Numbered from the stretch's first letter, positions 33,008 through 42,606 are shown. The stretch is 64,000 nucleotides of DNA from Lactiplantibacillus songbeiensis (GCF_005405125.1 NZ_BJDL01000009.1:1-64000), one strand, 5' to 3'. Numbers and translations are program-made. The notes: a model not told the origin generated them from the sequence alone.

Positions 33008-34159
33008 CTAAACATTTTTGGTCCAATTTAAGATGCCGATACCAAGTAAGATTAAATCCATCAACAATAAGCCAACAAACACGGGGGCGAATTGTAAAAT
33101 CAAAATGGCGATGATGCCCAGAACCAGCCATCGCGTTGGCCAGGTGGCTAATGGTTGAACGTTGAAGCGGGGTAATCGTGTGAGCGCTAGTAATGCGAGT
33201 AAGGACGCCGCTGTGACTAAGCTAAGACCACGGTAGTAGACCAATTGACCGGTGCCTAACGTCTGACCGATAAAGAACGATTGCAGGGTTAGACATGCAA
33301 TTAAGAACCGATGAATCCCGCGGAAAAACGAAATTGGCCAATAGCGATCAGCTTCAATCTTACGTTCATCCATCAAGGTGTAGTAAATCATCCAAGTCCC
33401 GATAATACATAATAGTGCCAGGCCGAAGTGGGTGTAATCGGCGAGATGGGTATGTTCCGCCGTCATATGTTCAATAATGCCCGCTAACGATTCGCCTAAG
33501 ACAATCATCGTGAACAACCCGTAACGTTCTAAGATAGCTGAGTTAAGTTCGAACGGAATCTGCCGTTGCTTAAATTCACGGTCAAAATTGCGATGTTCAC
33601 TCATTACGGTACTGACGAAGATCAGTAGACTAATGATAATTAAGGCCTGTTGCAATGGGAGACTGGGTAACCAGATACTACCGATTAAAAGCGCTTCACC
33701 AACCACATAAGCAATCAAAAACGGCCGGGTCGTGGTGGCATGTAAGGGGTCGTTACGCATGGTTTGCCAGTATAAATACATGTAAATTAACTGATTGAAC
33801 GAATAGGCCCAGATAAAGCCGGTATAGTGTCCGGCAAAGGCTTCCCCAGTAAAGGTCGCTGTAATGGCAATAGCCACGACTTGCAAGAGTGCGAAAAATA
33901 AATTACGTAGGTTGTTTTGACCATGCAAATCAAAGTATAGGACCATATTCGTCCAAGTATTGAAGAAGAATAGGAATAAGACCCAGAATGTTATAAAGCC
34001 GAATAAATTAAAGTGTTCGGTTAAGTTTTCCACGAATGTATGAATAATAACAACATAAATTAAATCTGAAAAGAGTTCTAACCAAGAGATTTTACGGTTA
34101 TCAATCGTTTCAGTAATCGTGCGGGGCGTTCCCCACCAAGATTTTGGTGCTGGATTCAC
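33008..34159 (-). CDS. Low-temperature-requirement protein A (LtrA) family
   Basis: A 383-residue protein with about ten membrane segments and the family opening WWGTPRTITETIDNRKISWLELFSDLIYVVIIH. It keeps the central acidic pair ILERYGLFTMIVLGESL. LtrA was named from Listeria mutants that fail to grow in the cold; its molecular role is unknown. Start is GTG 34159 behind AAAGGAGGAAAAC; the longer frame to 34210 would overlap the upstream gene without a ribosome binding site. Likely cotranscribed with the hypothetical gene upstream. Confidence 0.85.
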   Translation of the reverse strand: MNPAPKSWWGTPRTITETIDNRKISWLELFSDLIYVVIIHTFVENLTEHFNLFGFITFWVLFLFFFNTWTNMVLYFDLHGQNNLRNLFFALLQVVAIAITATFTGEAFAGHYTGFIWAYSFNQLIYMYLYWQTMRNDPLHATTTRPFLIAYVVGEALLIGSIWLPSLPLQQALIIISLLIFVSTVMSEHRNFDREFKQRQIPFELNSAILERYGLFTMIVLGESLAGIIEHMTAEHTHLADYTHFGLALLCIIGTWMIYYTLMDERKIEADRYWPISFFRGIHRFLIACLTLQSFFIGQTLGTGQLVYYRGLSLVTAASLLALLALTRLPRFNVQPLATWPTRWLVLGIIAILILQFAPVFVGLLLMDLILLGIGILNWTKNV

Positions 34160-34184
34160 GAAGTTTTCCTCCTTTATAGTCAAG

Positions 34185-34703
34185 TTAGTAAATATCGTAT
34201 GAAAGATCATAGAAGCTTGGTTCGTCTACCGGATTAATTTTACTGCCAATTTGAATACTGTCAGCTAGTAATTGATTGAAGTCAGCGGTCATAATCTCGT
34301 GATGTTTTTTGAGAAAAGTCACCAAGTCAATCCATGATTGTTGATTATCTTCACTAATTGTGCCATCAAGGTTATCAGCGAGATAGGCTATCAAGTTAAA
34401 AAATGCTTTTTGAGTGATTGGTAATTCAAAATCGAATTCTGAAAAGACTGCAATAACCCCGGAGGTATGGGTTTCATGAAGATAGATTCCGGAAGCATTC
34501 CAACGTATCTTAACCGTATCCCATTTTGGATTAAAGTCTGAATAGAGTAACGAAAATCCAAAATCAGTAAGGTTATTTAGTTCGTCATCTGGGCCAAGAC
34601 GATTTGCAAAAAAGTTATCAGTCTTGATGCCCCATATTTTCTGACTTAGGGAATGATAATCTGCATTCAAAATGTTTTTTTTGACTTTTACAAAAGCTTT
34701 CAT
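34185..34703 (-). CDS. Hypothetical soluble protein
   Basis: A 172-residue acidic protein with no signal or membrane segment. I do not recognise a family; aromatic and Asp/Asn-rich composition and the FGFSLLYSDFNPKWDTVKIRW stretch are its main features. AT content is higher than its neighbours. TAGGAGG precedes the ATG. It sits between a LysR gene and the LtrA gene on the same strand. Confidence 0.6.
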   Translation of the reverse strand: MKAFVKVKKNILNADYHSLSQKIWGIKTDNFFANRLGPDDELNNLTDFGFSLLYSDFNPKWDTVKIRWNASGIYLHETHTSGVIAVFSEFDFELPITQKAFFNLIAYLADNLDGTISEDNQQSWIDLVTFLKKHHEIMTADFNQLLADSIQIGSKINPVDEPSFYDLSYDIY

Positions 34704-34722
34704 AGATGCCTCCTAACAATAA

Positions 34723-35613
34723 CTAAATTGGCATTTGCCGGATTTCGGCAGTGACATAATCAATAAACGCTTGAGTTAACGGCGCCGGCTGTTGGTTCTT
34801 GCGCCAAATTAAAGTATGCCGGGTCTGACTAAGTGGACTAAATGGGACGAAGGCTAATGGGCCATCTGGATAAAAGTCTAGGACACCATCAATCCCGATG
34901 TCATAAAAACCATGTTTGGTCAGTAATGGGACCACGTTGTTTTCCAAGTTGCGATCGCCACGAAAGTTCAGGCTGGTCGCGTCAATCCGTAACCAGGCGG
35001 CAATTTGATTCTTAACAATGCTACGGCGTGAGCCTAATAAAGGCAGTCCTTGCAAGTCAGCGCCAGTGATTTGGTCATGAGTCGCGAGTGGGGCGTCTTT
35101 GGCCATGATGAGTCCCCAAGTTTCGGTAATTGGAATTGCATGCGCCCAGTATTTAGCGGATTCGACTGGTTCTAACAAGACCCCGACATCTAGCTTACCT
35201 TGATCTAATTGCGTCCGAATGGAATTGCCATCCGCGCTGTAAAGGCTGAAGGTGACGTGGGGGTGTTGCTGTTGAAACGCAGTTAACCAGTCAGCCACGA
35301 CGGTTGAAACTTTGCTTTCAACACAACCAATGCGTAAGTTGCCTGCTAAACCGGTTGCTTGTCGCTGCAGATCTTGTTTCGTTTGATCCAGATAACTCAA
35401 AATTGTTTGCGCCCGCCGTTCGAATAAGACGCCGGCATCAGTGAGGGTAATCGACCGTTTACCACGAATAAATAACTGGGCACCGACTTCCGCTTCTAAA
35501 TCCTTCAGTTGCCGCGATAAAGTTGGTTGCGTGGTATGTAGAGCATCAGCGGCTTTAGTGATGTTACCGACTTGGGTTAAGACGATAAAATAGTGTAATA
35601 ATCGCGTTTCCAT
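34723..35613 (-). CDS. LysR family transcriptional regulator
   Basis: A 296-residue LTTR with N-terminal helix-turn-helix (METRLLHYFIVLTQVGNITKAADALHTTQPTLSRQLKDLEAEVG) and an effector domain with FSLYSADGNSIRTQLDQGKLDVGVLLEP. Start at 35613 is fixed by GAAAGGAAG. It is divergent from the DUF2255-aldo/keto reductase-amidohydrolase cluster and presumably activates it. Confidence 0.88.
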   Translation of the reverse strand: METRLLHYFIVLTQVGNITKAADALHTTQPTLSRQLKDLEAEVGAQLFIRGKRSITLTDAGVLFERRAQTILSYLDQTKQDLQRQATGLAGNLRIGCVESKVSTVVADWLTAFQQQHPHVTFSLYSADGNSIRTQLDQGKLDVGVLLEPVESAKYWAHAIPITETWGLIMAKDAPLATHDQITGADLQGLPLLGSRRSIVKNQIAAWLRIDATSLNFRGDRNLENNVVPLLTKHGFYDIGIDGVLDFYPDGPLAFVPFSPLSQTRHTLIWRKNQQPAPLTQAFIDYVTAEIRQMPI

Positions 35614-35735
35614 AAAGGCTTCCTTTCTATCATACATAAAATACATGGTAAATCATTAAAACTAAGCATTTTACATTATTATTAGGCCCCCGTATGATGA
35701 TGTCAATGAGTTGAACTTGAAAGGAAGCTTTTTAG

Positions 35736-36113
35736 ATGGCGCAATGGACAATGAAACAACTAAATGAATTTGCAACAGCGGATGACATGCATGTGTCTCC
35801 GTTTTATGAAGATGGTAAAACGTATGGCACCCCGACGTGGATCTGGTCGGTCGTAGTGGATCATCACTTGTACGTTCGGGCTTGGAACGGGCAGCAGTCG
35901 CGGTGGTATCAATCGGCTAAGCAACAACGGGCTGGCCGGATTCAATTGGCTAACCAAACGTTCGAAGTGACTTATACGCCAGTAACCACAGATGATCAGT
36001 TGACCGCGGCAATTAGTCAGGCGTATGAAACGAAATATGCTGGAAGTCCATACTTGCCACCGATGTTAGCGGCGGGGCCAATTAGTGCGACCGTTCGTTT
36101 AGACTTAAAATAG
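35736..36113 (+). CDS. DUF2255 family protein
   Basis: A 125-residue protein matching DUF2255: TPTWIWSVVVDHHLYVRAWNGQQSRWYQSAKQQRAGRI. These proteins resemble small nitroreductase-like/flavin-binding barrel folds and occur beside LysR-controlled oxidoreductases; catalytic role unknown. First gene of a cluster of five (35736-39260) on one strand with spacings of 12-20 bases, so a polycistronic unit. AAAGGAAG precedes the ATG. Confidence 0.75.
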   Translation: MAQWTMKQLNEFATADDMHVSPFYEDGKTYGTPTWIWSVVVDHHLYVRAWNGQQSRWYQSAKQQRAGRIQLANQTFEVTYTPVTTDDQLTAAISQAYETKYAGSPYLPPMLAAGPISATVRLDLK

Positions 36114-36126
36114 AGGCGAGAAACTA

Positions 36127-37055
36127 ATGACAACACAACCAAAAATTGCTTTAGGAACCTGGGCTTGGGGCGATACGCCGAATGGTCAAGTCTTTGGCAA
36201 TCAGTTAAGTACTGCTGATTTGAAACCAGTTGTTGATGCCGCGATGGCTGCTGGCTTAACACTTTGGGACTCCGCCTTGGGGCATCGGAAGAAAAAGTCG
36301 GTGAGCTCTTACAAGCTTATCCGCGTGACAGCTATCAATTATCAACGAAGTTCACCCCACAAATGGCCGCGGGTGACAGTGACCATGAAGTTGCGGATAT
36401 GTTAGCTGGGAGTTCGAAACGGTTAAAGACTGATTACATTGACCTGTACTGGATTCACAATCCGGCCGATGTTGAAAAGTGGACGCCGCAATTAATTCCA
36501 TTAGTGCAAAGTGGTAAGATTAAACAAATCGGCCTTTCAAACCATAATTTAGCCCAAATCAAACGGGTTAACGAGATTTTAGGAACGGCTGGTATTCAAG
36601 TCTCAGCGGTTCAAAATCATTTTAGCTTACTGTATCGGTCTTCAGAAGCAGCGGGGATTATTAAGTATTGCCAAGACCACAACATGACGTTCTTCGCTTA
36701 TATGGTCTTGGAACAAGGTATCTTAACTGGGCGCTATAGCGTTGACCAACCGCTACCGGCTGGCAGTGCGCGGGCCGCGGCTTATAATCAAGTCTTACCA
36801 CAGATTGGCGCCTTAGTGGACGCCTTGACTGAGATTGGCGCCGCGCAACAAGCATCCGCTACCGAAGTCGCGACGGCTTATGCTTTAGCTAAGGGCACCA
36901 CGCCGATTATCGGGGTGACGAAAGCCAAGTATATTCCAAGTGAGGCTAAAGCGATGGCCTTAACCTTAAGTCCAGCTGAGATTGACCGCTTAGAAGCGTT
37001 AGCGCAAGCGGCCAATGTCGATACCAAGGGCTCGTGGGAAGCGCCGATGATTTAA
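36127..37055 (+). pseudogene. Frameshifted aldo/keto reductase lacking catalytic Tyr
   Basis: The first frame (from 36127) reads TKPxxALGTWAWGD-type N-terminus to GLTLWDSA, then shifts; the second frame carries LGASEEKVGELL onwards to the end. In intact enzymes DSA/DTA is followed by x-x-Y-G-x-G-x-SE. Here DSA runs straight into LGASE across the break near 36276-36285, so a short deletion not divisible by three (about 10 or 13 bases) removed the catalytic Tyr and shifted the frame. Lys (STKF) and His (WIHNP) of the tetrad remain. A TTG at 36264 could restart translation but the product would lack Asp and Tyr. Confidence 0.8.
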
Positions 37056-37074
37056 AAAAGTGAGGTTATATCAC

Positions 37075-37980
37075 ATGACAACAGACGTTTTTGCACATAT
37101 TTTACCGCCAAAATTTTTAAAACAGATGCAGGCACTTAATCCTGACATCTTAGATCAATTTCCCTATATGAAAAATGACTTATTAACGGATCTTCAGCAG
37201 CACCGGCAAAGCTTACTAAGTGGTCATCAACAAATCTTATCAGTGGTTAATCTGAATCCCGAAGACTTTGTTGATCCTGTTCAAGCAGCAGACTTGTGTC
37301 GAGCGGCTAATGATGAATTAGCCGCAACGGTGCGTGCGAACCGTGATGTGTTCCCAGCTGGTGTGGCGATGATTCCCATGAATAATATTCCCGCGGCGCT
37401 GCAATTAATTGATGACCAAGTGGCACATTCCGATGCGTTAGTCGGTATTCAATTGTTTACGCAAGCCTTGGGTCAACCGATTGCGGCTAAAGCTTATGAA
37501 CCAATCTTTGCTAAGATGGCCGCAATTGGCGCTCCAATTTGGTTGCATCCCGTCTTTGACACGCATAAGACAGATAATAATCTAACATTTAGTTGGGAAT
37601 ATGAACTAACACTGGCGATGGATGGTATCGTTAATGCCGGTTACTTTGAACAGTGGCCCGACTTAAAAATCATCGTGCATCATGCTGGTGCAATGGTACC
37701 TTACTTTAGTGAACGGATTAAGTATATTCAAGGTGAAGCGAAATTAGCTGATTTCAAACGGTTTTACGTCGATACCGCAATCCTGGGGAATCCGAAAGCA
37801 TTGGAGTTGGCAGTGGACTTCTTTGGCAGTGACCACGTCTTATTCGGCACTGATTCACCGTTTGGCATTCCACCAGTGGGGCCAACTGCGGTGATTGAAG
37901 CTGCGGTGGCAGCAATGGCGATTACGCCAGCGCAAAAACAACAGATTTTAACGACGAATTGGCAACAGTTAAATCGTTAA
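37075..37980 (+). CDS. Amidohydrolase family metal-dependent hydrolase
   Basis: A 301-residue TIM-barrel hydrolase of the amidohydrolase_2 type: DVFAHILPPKF at the N-terminus, IWLHPVFD, IVHHAGAMVPYF and the terminal Asp in FGTDSPFG. Relatives decarboxylate or hydrolyse aromatic or lactone acids (ACMSD-like). The normal first metal motif HxH is changed to F-A-H, so the metal site may be modified. ATG 37075 follows GTGAGG; the ORF can be extended to 37060. Third gene of the LysR-linked cluster. Confidence 0.8.
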   Translation: MTTDVFAHILPPKFLKQMQALNPDILDQFPYMKNDLLTDLQQHRQSLLSGHQQILSVVNLNPEDFVDPVQAADLCRAANDELAATVRANRDVFPAGVAMIPMNNIPAALQLIDDQVAHSDALVGIQLFTQALGQPIAAKAYEPIFAKMAAIGAPIWLHPVFDTHKTDNNLTFSWEYELTLAMDGIVNAGYFEQWPDLKIIVHHAGAMVPYFSERIKYIQGEAKLADFKRFYVDTAILGNPKALELAVDFFGSDHVLFGTDSPFGIPPVGPTAVIEAAVAAMAITPAQKQQILTTNWQQLNR

Positions 37981-38000
37981 TTGAGGGGTGAAAGTTGAAA

Positions 38001-38591
38001 ATGATGACGGAACATGAAAAATTATTAGCTGGTCAAGATTATGATTATCGTGATCCTGAATTACAAGGCATGATTCAACGTGGTAAAAGCTTGCTACAAA
38101 CCATTAATACCAGTACTGATTCAAAGGTACGCACAACCGCCATGCAAAGCTTTTTCGGCCAAGTTGGCGACCGGTTGACGATTAACGGGACTTTTAGTGC
38201 CGTGTATGGTCAGCATATTCAGGTCGGCGATGATGTCTTCATTAATGGCAACTGTACGTTTCAAGATTCCAATCGCATTACGCTAGGTAATCGGGTTATT
38301 ATTGCGCCCGATACTAAGTTGTATTGCGGCGCGCATGCTTTAGATGCCACCAAGCGGTTTGGAACGCGAGCAGACGGCAGTCACTATCTGATTACTTATA
38401 CGAAGCCAATCACGATCGGTGATGATGTGTGGATCGGTGGTAATGTCACCATTATTGGTGGGGTCACGATTGGCAATAACGTGGTGGTCGGTGCTGGTGC
38501 GGTCGTCACCAAAGATGTGCCAGCTAATACGGTTGTTGGTGGCGTGCCGGCGAAAGTGATTAAACCGTTGCCACCATTATCAGTCGATTAA
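38001..38591 (+). CDS. Maltose/galactoside O-acetyltransferase-type enzyme
   Basis: About 196 residues. The N-terminal cap EKLLAGQDYDYRDPELQ is typical of Maa/NodL sugar O-acetyltransferases, followed by left-handed beta-helix hexapeptides and the catalytic-site segment CGAHALDATKR. VGGVPAKVIKPL closes the domain. It would transfer acetyl groups from acetyl-CoA to a sugar hydroxyl. TTG 37995 is an alternative start. Fourth gene of the cluster. Confidence 0.85.
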   Translation: MMTEHEKLLAGQDYDYRDPELQGMIQRGKSLLQTINTSTDSKVRTTAMQSFFGQVGDRLTINGTFSAVYGQHIQVGDDVFINGNCTFQDSNRITLGNRVIIAPDTKLYCGAHALDATKRFGTRADGSHYLITYTKPITIGDDVWIGGNVTIIGGVTIGNNVVVGAGAVVTKDVPANTVVGGVPAKVIKPLPPLSVD

Positions 38592-38603
38592 AGTGAGGCT
38601 AGG

Positions 38604-39260
38604 ATGATGAGACAAGCACCATTGTTTAGATTGTTCCGGTTAAAAATCAAGCCGACAAAACGAGCGGCTTTTCTGGCAGCGGGGCAGCATAATTTACAAC
38701 AATCGATTGCAACTGAAGCTGGTACTTTAGCGATGTATACTGGTCACACAGACAACGCTGGCACGGATAATGTGGTGCTAGAGGTCTATCGTGATGCGGC
38801 TAGTTACAACGTGCATGCTAATTCACCGCAGTTCAAAGCGTTCAAACAACTTGCGGCCCAAACTGTGGTGAGTCAGACGCTGACGACCTTGCGACCACAA
38901 GTATTAATGGAACAAGGGCCAGCATTAAAAGCGACTGAACAGCCGCGTGAATGTATCCGCTTGGCAGAATATACTGTAGCTACAGCTCAGCTTACCTCGT
39001 TTAGAGCGGCAGTCTTGGCAACTAACAGTCAAATTATGGCGATGAAGCAAGGCTTAGTTGCGAATTATTGGGGTCAAGTTAGTGATGACCTACAACGGTG
39101 GTTGCAGGTGACGATTTTTAAAGATTCAGCCACAGAACAACAAGTTGCGCAGGATCAACAATTTCAAAAACAGTTTGTCAGCGATTATGGTCAGCCAAAA
39201 TTAACGGTCATCCACCCAGATGGTCTGGTCAATCAAGGTTTATTGGCATTTAAAGCATAA
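38604..39260 (+). CDS. Antibiotic biosynthesis monooxygenase (ABM)-domain protein
   Basis: A 218-residue protein with two ABM-like ferredoxin-fold halves. The first (residues 5-100; FRLFRLKIKPTKRAAFLAAGQHNLQQSIATEAGTLAMY... LEVYRDAASYNVHANSPQFKAF) is clear; the second (from about residue 115) is divergent. ABM proteins act on quinones or haem-like ligands or serve as carriers. Last gene of the LysR-linked cluster. Confidence 0.75.
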   Translation: MMRQAPLFRLFRLKIKPTKRAAFLAAGQHNLQQSIATEAGTLAMYTGHTDNAGTDNVVLEVYRDAASYNVHANSPQFKAFKQLAAQTVVSQTLTTLRPQVLMEQGPALKATEQPRECIRLAEYTVATAQLTSFRAAVLATNSQIMAMKQGLVANYWGQVSDDLQRWLQVTIFKDSATEQQVAQDQQFQKQFVSDYGQPKLTVIHPDGLVNQGLLAFKA

Positions 39261-39310
39261 AAAATACTGACATTATTGGACTTGAGTCGTCCGATGATGT
39301 CGGTATTTTT
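39259..39310 (+). terminator. Cluster terminator
   Basis: AAAAATACTGACAT and ATGTCGGTATTTTT with an inner GGAC/GTCC stem. Confidence 0.85.
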
Positions 39311-39471
39311 GTGTTTGAAGTTATACTCAATAAGTATTGGTAGTTTGTTGTTACCAACTAATTGAAACTTGAAAGTATATTGGTCATTGTTAGTAACAAG
39401 AACTAGTAATATCAAGCTTTAATGATGCGGAGCTGCTACTTAATTGTTATTAAATAGCGTTAATATTGGGG

Positions 39472-40344
39472 CTATTTAGTGGGCCATTTGTCAATCAACG
39501 CTGTAATCAATGGCTTGACACGGGCCCGCTGAGTTTTGAGGTAAACGGCATAAATCGGCATCTGCGCGTTAGCATCACTGATTGGAACGGCCACGCGACT
39601 GTCATCAGTCATGACCCGGGTGTTGAAATCAGTCTCAAAGGTGGATAGATTGGTACTGAAGTACGGAAAGTCGGCATACTTGGTGATCTCGGCTAAGGCG
39701 TCGAATGCTTTTTGGTAGAAAAACTTAGCATCGGGAATCGCTTGTTGAATAATCTCGCGCCATGGCCCAATCTTACTCAAAACGATAAAGCTTAAGCCAG
39801 CCAGTTCTTTAAAGGTAATCTGGGATTGATTGGCTTGATACATAAATTTGTTCAAATTAACGGCGAGTTGTTCAGTCCCAATCAACTGACTTTCAATCGT
39901 TGCAGTTTCCAAGGGGGCGGCCGCTAATAGTAACGTTTCAGCGTTGTTCCTTAATTTTGTTGTCACGTCGGCTGATGCCACTAAGTCGTCATTGATGGTC
40001 AAGCTGAACTTGTCACTGACCAGTGGCAATAGATATAACGGTCCCGGAATCGTCGTGCCAACTGTAATCGTCCGTTGTGTCTGATCAAAATTCTGAATGC
40101 TGGTGACAAATTGATCTTGGTCCGCTAAGAGTTGCTGGGCTTGTTGTGCCGCGAGTTGACCAGTTGCGGTTAGACTGAGCCGATTGGGTTGGCGATCGAA
40201 TAAAGTGACGCCTAAGTCAGTCTCCAGCTTTTGCATGCCACGGGTAATCGTTGGCTGGGTCACGTTTAATTTGGCGGCGGTCGCGGCTAATGTGCCAGCC
40301 TTGGCAAACGTCACGAGTTCTTCCAATAAGTAGGTCTCGAGCAT
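39472..40344 (-). CDS. LysR family transcriptional regulator
   Basis: A 290-residue LTTR with helix-turn-helix LAATAAKLNVTQPTITRGMQKLETDLG and a divergent effector domain with few hallmarks. AGGAAGTG precedes the ATG. It is divergent from a tandem pair of aldo/keto reductases, and a textbook LysR box lies between them, so it almost certainly controls those genes. Not close to the two other LysR proteins in the window. Confidence 0.88.
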   Translation of the reverse strand: MLETYLLEELVTFAKAGTLAATAAKLNVTQPTITRGMQKLETDLGVTLFDRQPNRLSLTATGQLAAQQAQQLLADQDQFVTSIQNFDQTQRTITVGTTIPGPLYLLPLVSDKFSLTINDDLVASADVTTKLRNNAETLLLAAAPLETATIESQLIGTEQLAVNLNKFMYQANQSQITFKELAGLSFIVLSKIGPWREIIQQAIPDAKFFYQKAFDALAEITKYADFPYFSTNLSTFETDFNTRVMTDDSRVAVPISDANAQMPIYAVYLKTQRARVKPLITALIDKWPTK

Positions 40345-40355
40345 GAGTTCACTTC

Positions 40356-40380
40356 CTAGTATGCGTTACTTGTATACTAG
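40356..40380. promoter_or_regulatory. LysR box (T-N11-A) with 7-bp arms
   Basis: CTAGTAT-N11-ATACTAG is a perfect 7-bp palindrome with exactly the T-N11-A spacing of LTTR recognition sites, 12 bases upstream of the LysR start codon. Confidence 0.75.
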
Positions 40381-40459
40381 CATGCTTAACTAGTAATTTT
40401 CAAATCCTCGGTCTGGGTCTAAACTAATCCTATTCAGAAAAAGGTGAGGACTTATAACG

Positions 40460-41329
40460 ATGACAAAAGTACCGACAGTAACTTTAAATAACGGTGTTGA
40501 GATGCCGCAACTTGGTTTTGGGGTCTTTCAAGTGCCAGACTTAGCCGAATGTGAAGCGGCTGTAAGTGAAGCCCTAGCAGCCGGTTATCGGTTAATCGAT
40601 ACGGCGACTGCGTATCAAAATGAAGCCGCAGTCGGGCGAGCCATTCAAAAGAGCGGGATTGACCGTAAAGACTTATTTATTACGTCAAAACTCTGGGTCT
40701 CGGAATTCACGTATGAACGAGCGAAGCAAGGTATCGATGATTCACTACAACGGTTAGGCTTAGATTATATGGACCTTTACTTGTTACACCAACCTTATGG
40801 TGACACGATGGGGGCTTGGCGTGCTTTGGAAGAAGCGTATCATGCGGGCAAGATTCGCGCGATTGGCATCTCGAACTTCTATGCGGATCAATTGAAAAAC
40901 TTAGAATTAACGATGACGGTCCAACCGGCTTTGAATCAAATCGAAGTCAATCCGTGGTACCAACAGTCTAAAGAAGTCCAATTCAATCAGCATGAACAGG
41001 TTCGTGTGGAAGCCTGGGCGCCATTTGCAGAAGGCAAACAAGGTCTCTTTACGAATCCGACTATCGCTAAAGTTGCCCAGGCTCATGGCAAGTCCAATGG
41101 GCAAGTTATTCTGCGGTGGTTGTTACAACGTGGGATTACCGTTATTCCAAAGTCCGTTCATCGCAGTCGCATGATTGAAAATATGAACGTGTTTGACTTT
41201 GAGTTAAACGATGCTGAAATGCAGACAATGGCAAGCTTAGATCAAGGGGTAAGTCAATTCTTTGATCACCGTGATCCGGTCACGATTGAACAAATCTTTG
41301 GTTCTAGTTTAAAAAAATTACATGAATAA
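40460..41329 (+). CDS. Aldo/keto reductase (2,5-diketo-gluconate reductase-like)
   Basis: A 289-residue AKR with the complete tetrad: Asp and Tyr in IDTATAYQNE, Lys in ITSKLW, His in LLHQPYG. The NADPH-binding IPKSVHRSR motif is present. Related to the AKR5 group that reduces methylglyoxal, diketogluconate and other small carbonyls. Followed after 12 bases by a paralogue; controlled by the divergent LysR. Confidence 0.9.
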   Translation: MTKVPTVTLNNGVEMPQLGFGVFQVPDLAECEAAVSEALAAGYRLIDTATAYQNEAAVGRAIQKSGIDRKDLFITSKLWVSEFTYERAKQGIDDSLQRLGLDYMDLYLLHQPYGDTMGAWRALEEAYHAGKIRAIGISNFYADQLKNLELTMTVQPALNQIEVNPWYQQSKEVQFNQHEQVRVEAWAPFAEGKQGLFTNPTIAKVAQAHGKSNGQVILRWLLQRGITVIPKSVHRSRMIENMNVFDFELNDAEMQTMASLDQGVSQFFDHRDPVTIEQIFGSSLKKLHE

Positions 41330-41341
41330 GCGAGGGGTTTA

Positions 41342-42208
41342 ATGATGACAACACCAACAATTAAATTAAATGATGGCAATGAAATTCCAGCAATTGGTTT
41401 CGGTACGTTTCAAATTCCGAATGACGGATCGACGTATGCGGCAGTTAAAGAAGCGTTAGCGGTTGGGTATCGACATATTGATACCGCCGTAGCTTACTTT
41501 AACGAAGCGGAAGTCGGCCAGGCTGTCCGAGATAGTGGGATTCCGCGTGACCAAATCTGGGTAACTAGTAAATTATGGTTACAAGACTTTGGCTTTGAGG
41601 CTGCCACAAAAGCGATTGACGTTTCCTTGCAGAAGCTAGGCCTGGATTACATGGATCTCTACTTGATTCACCAACCTTATGGCGATGTGCCTGGGGCTTG
41701 GCAGGCGATGGAAGCCGCTCAAAAAGCGGGTAAGATTCGGTCAATCGGGGTCTCCAATATGACGCCTAAGATTTGGCAACAATTCATGCCAAAATTTGAC
41801 ACGTTGCCTGCTGTCAACCAAGTGGAATTTAATCCTTACTTCCAACAACGGGCGTTACGAGATTTGATTACTCCAGCTGGCGTTAAAGTAGAAGCCTGGG
41901 CGCCTTTGGGTCAAGGCAATCAAGCCTTATTGACTGATCCAGTCGTGACTAAGTTGGCTGCCAAGTATGGTAAAGATGTGGGTCAAGTGATCTTACGCTT
42001 TGAAAATCAAAGTGGAATTATCATCTTTCCCAAGTCGGTTCATGCCAGTCGAATTAAGAGTAATTTGAATATTTTTGACTTTGAATTGACCGCTGACGAA
42101 ATGGCTGAGATGCGGGCGTTAGACCAAAATAAGGGCCAACATGATCCTGACGCTGCCGGTGTTAAAGAGATGTTACTAAATGCTTTTGATGTCCATGCTA
42201 ATGATTGA
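41342..42208 (+). CDS. Aldo/keto reductase, tandem paralogue
   Basis: A 288-residue AKR, clearly homologous to its upstream neighbour, with tetrad residues in IDTAVAYFNE, VTSKLW and LIHQPYG and the phosphate-binding FPKSVHASR. Sequence differences in the C-terminal loop suggest different carbonyl substrates. Second gene of the two-gene operon, with its own GCGAGG ribosome binding site. Confidence 0.9.
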   Translation: MMTTPTIKLNDGNEIPAIGFGTFQIPNDGSTYAAVKEALAVGYRHIDTAVAYFNEAEVGQAVRDSGIPRDQIWVTSKLWLQDFGFEAATKAIDVSLQKLGLDYMDLYLIHQPYGDVPGAWQAMEAAQKAGKIRSIGVSNMTPKIWQQFMPKFDTLPAVNQVEFNPYFQQRALRDLITPAGVKVEAWAPLGQGNQALLTDPVVTKLAAKYGKDVGQVILRFENQSGIIIFPKSVHASRIKSNLNIFDFELTADEMAEMRALDQNKGQHDPDAAGVKEMLLNAFDVHAND

Positions 42209-42216
42209 AATATAAC

Positions 42217-42257
42217 AAAAATCCGATACGACCTTTTCTAAGGAATATCGGATTTTT
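42217..42257. terminator. Intrinsic terminator
   Basis: AAAAATCCGATA and TATCGGATTTTT, perfect 12-bp arms. Confidence 0.9.
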
Positions 42258-42295
42258 ATTAAAATTATTGTATTTGTGATCAACCAAAATAGTGA

Positions 42296-42532
42296 TTATT
42301 TAGCTTTTTTTAAACTGTTTTCTAATGAATTGTCTGTTAGTTTATCTAAAGTATTCTTAGTCTGTTGTAGCTCAGTCGAATTGTGTCCATTATTTAAAAG
42401 TGTTTCTGCTATATGATTTGCAAAATCAATCCAATACATAGGACTTTTTGCTAGGACTGGATCAGTCACAATAAATTTAGCCTTTTTAATTAATAATTGT
42501 TCAAAATCAGAAATTAGTTCTTTGTCACTCAT
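42296..42532 (-). CDS. Small hypothetical helical protein
   Basis: A 78-residue protein with no signal or membrane segment, predicted mostly helical and ending in a Leu/Asn/Lys-rich tail. I cannot place it in a family. GGGGG lies eight bases before the ATG, which supports real expression. Rather AT-rich compared with the reductase genes beside it. Confidence 0.55.
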   Translation of the reverse strand: MSDKELISDFEQLLIKKAKFIVTDPVLAKSPMYWIDFANHIAETLLNNGHNSTELQQTKNTLDKLTDNSLENSLKKAK

Positions 42533-42606
42533 TATTTAACCCCCAAAAAATTAATTTTATCTTATCGATAATATTTTTTTGAATACCTTGTTATCAAATT
42601 GAACGT

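Noticed and set aside
32928-33011. 27-codon ORF running through a terminator hairpin
   Set aside because: No ribosome binding site and the reading frame is formed by the hairpin itself.
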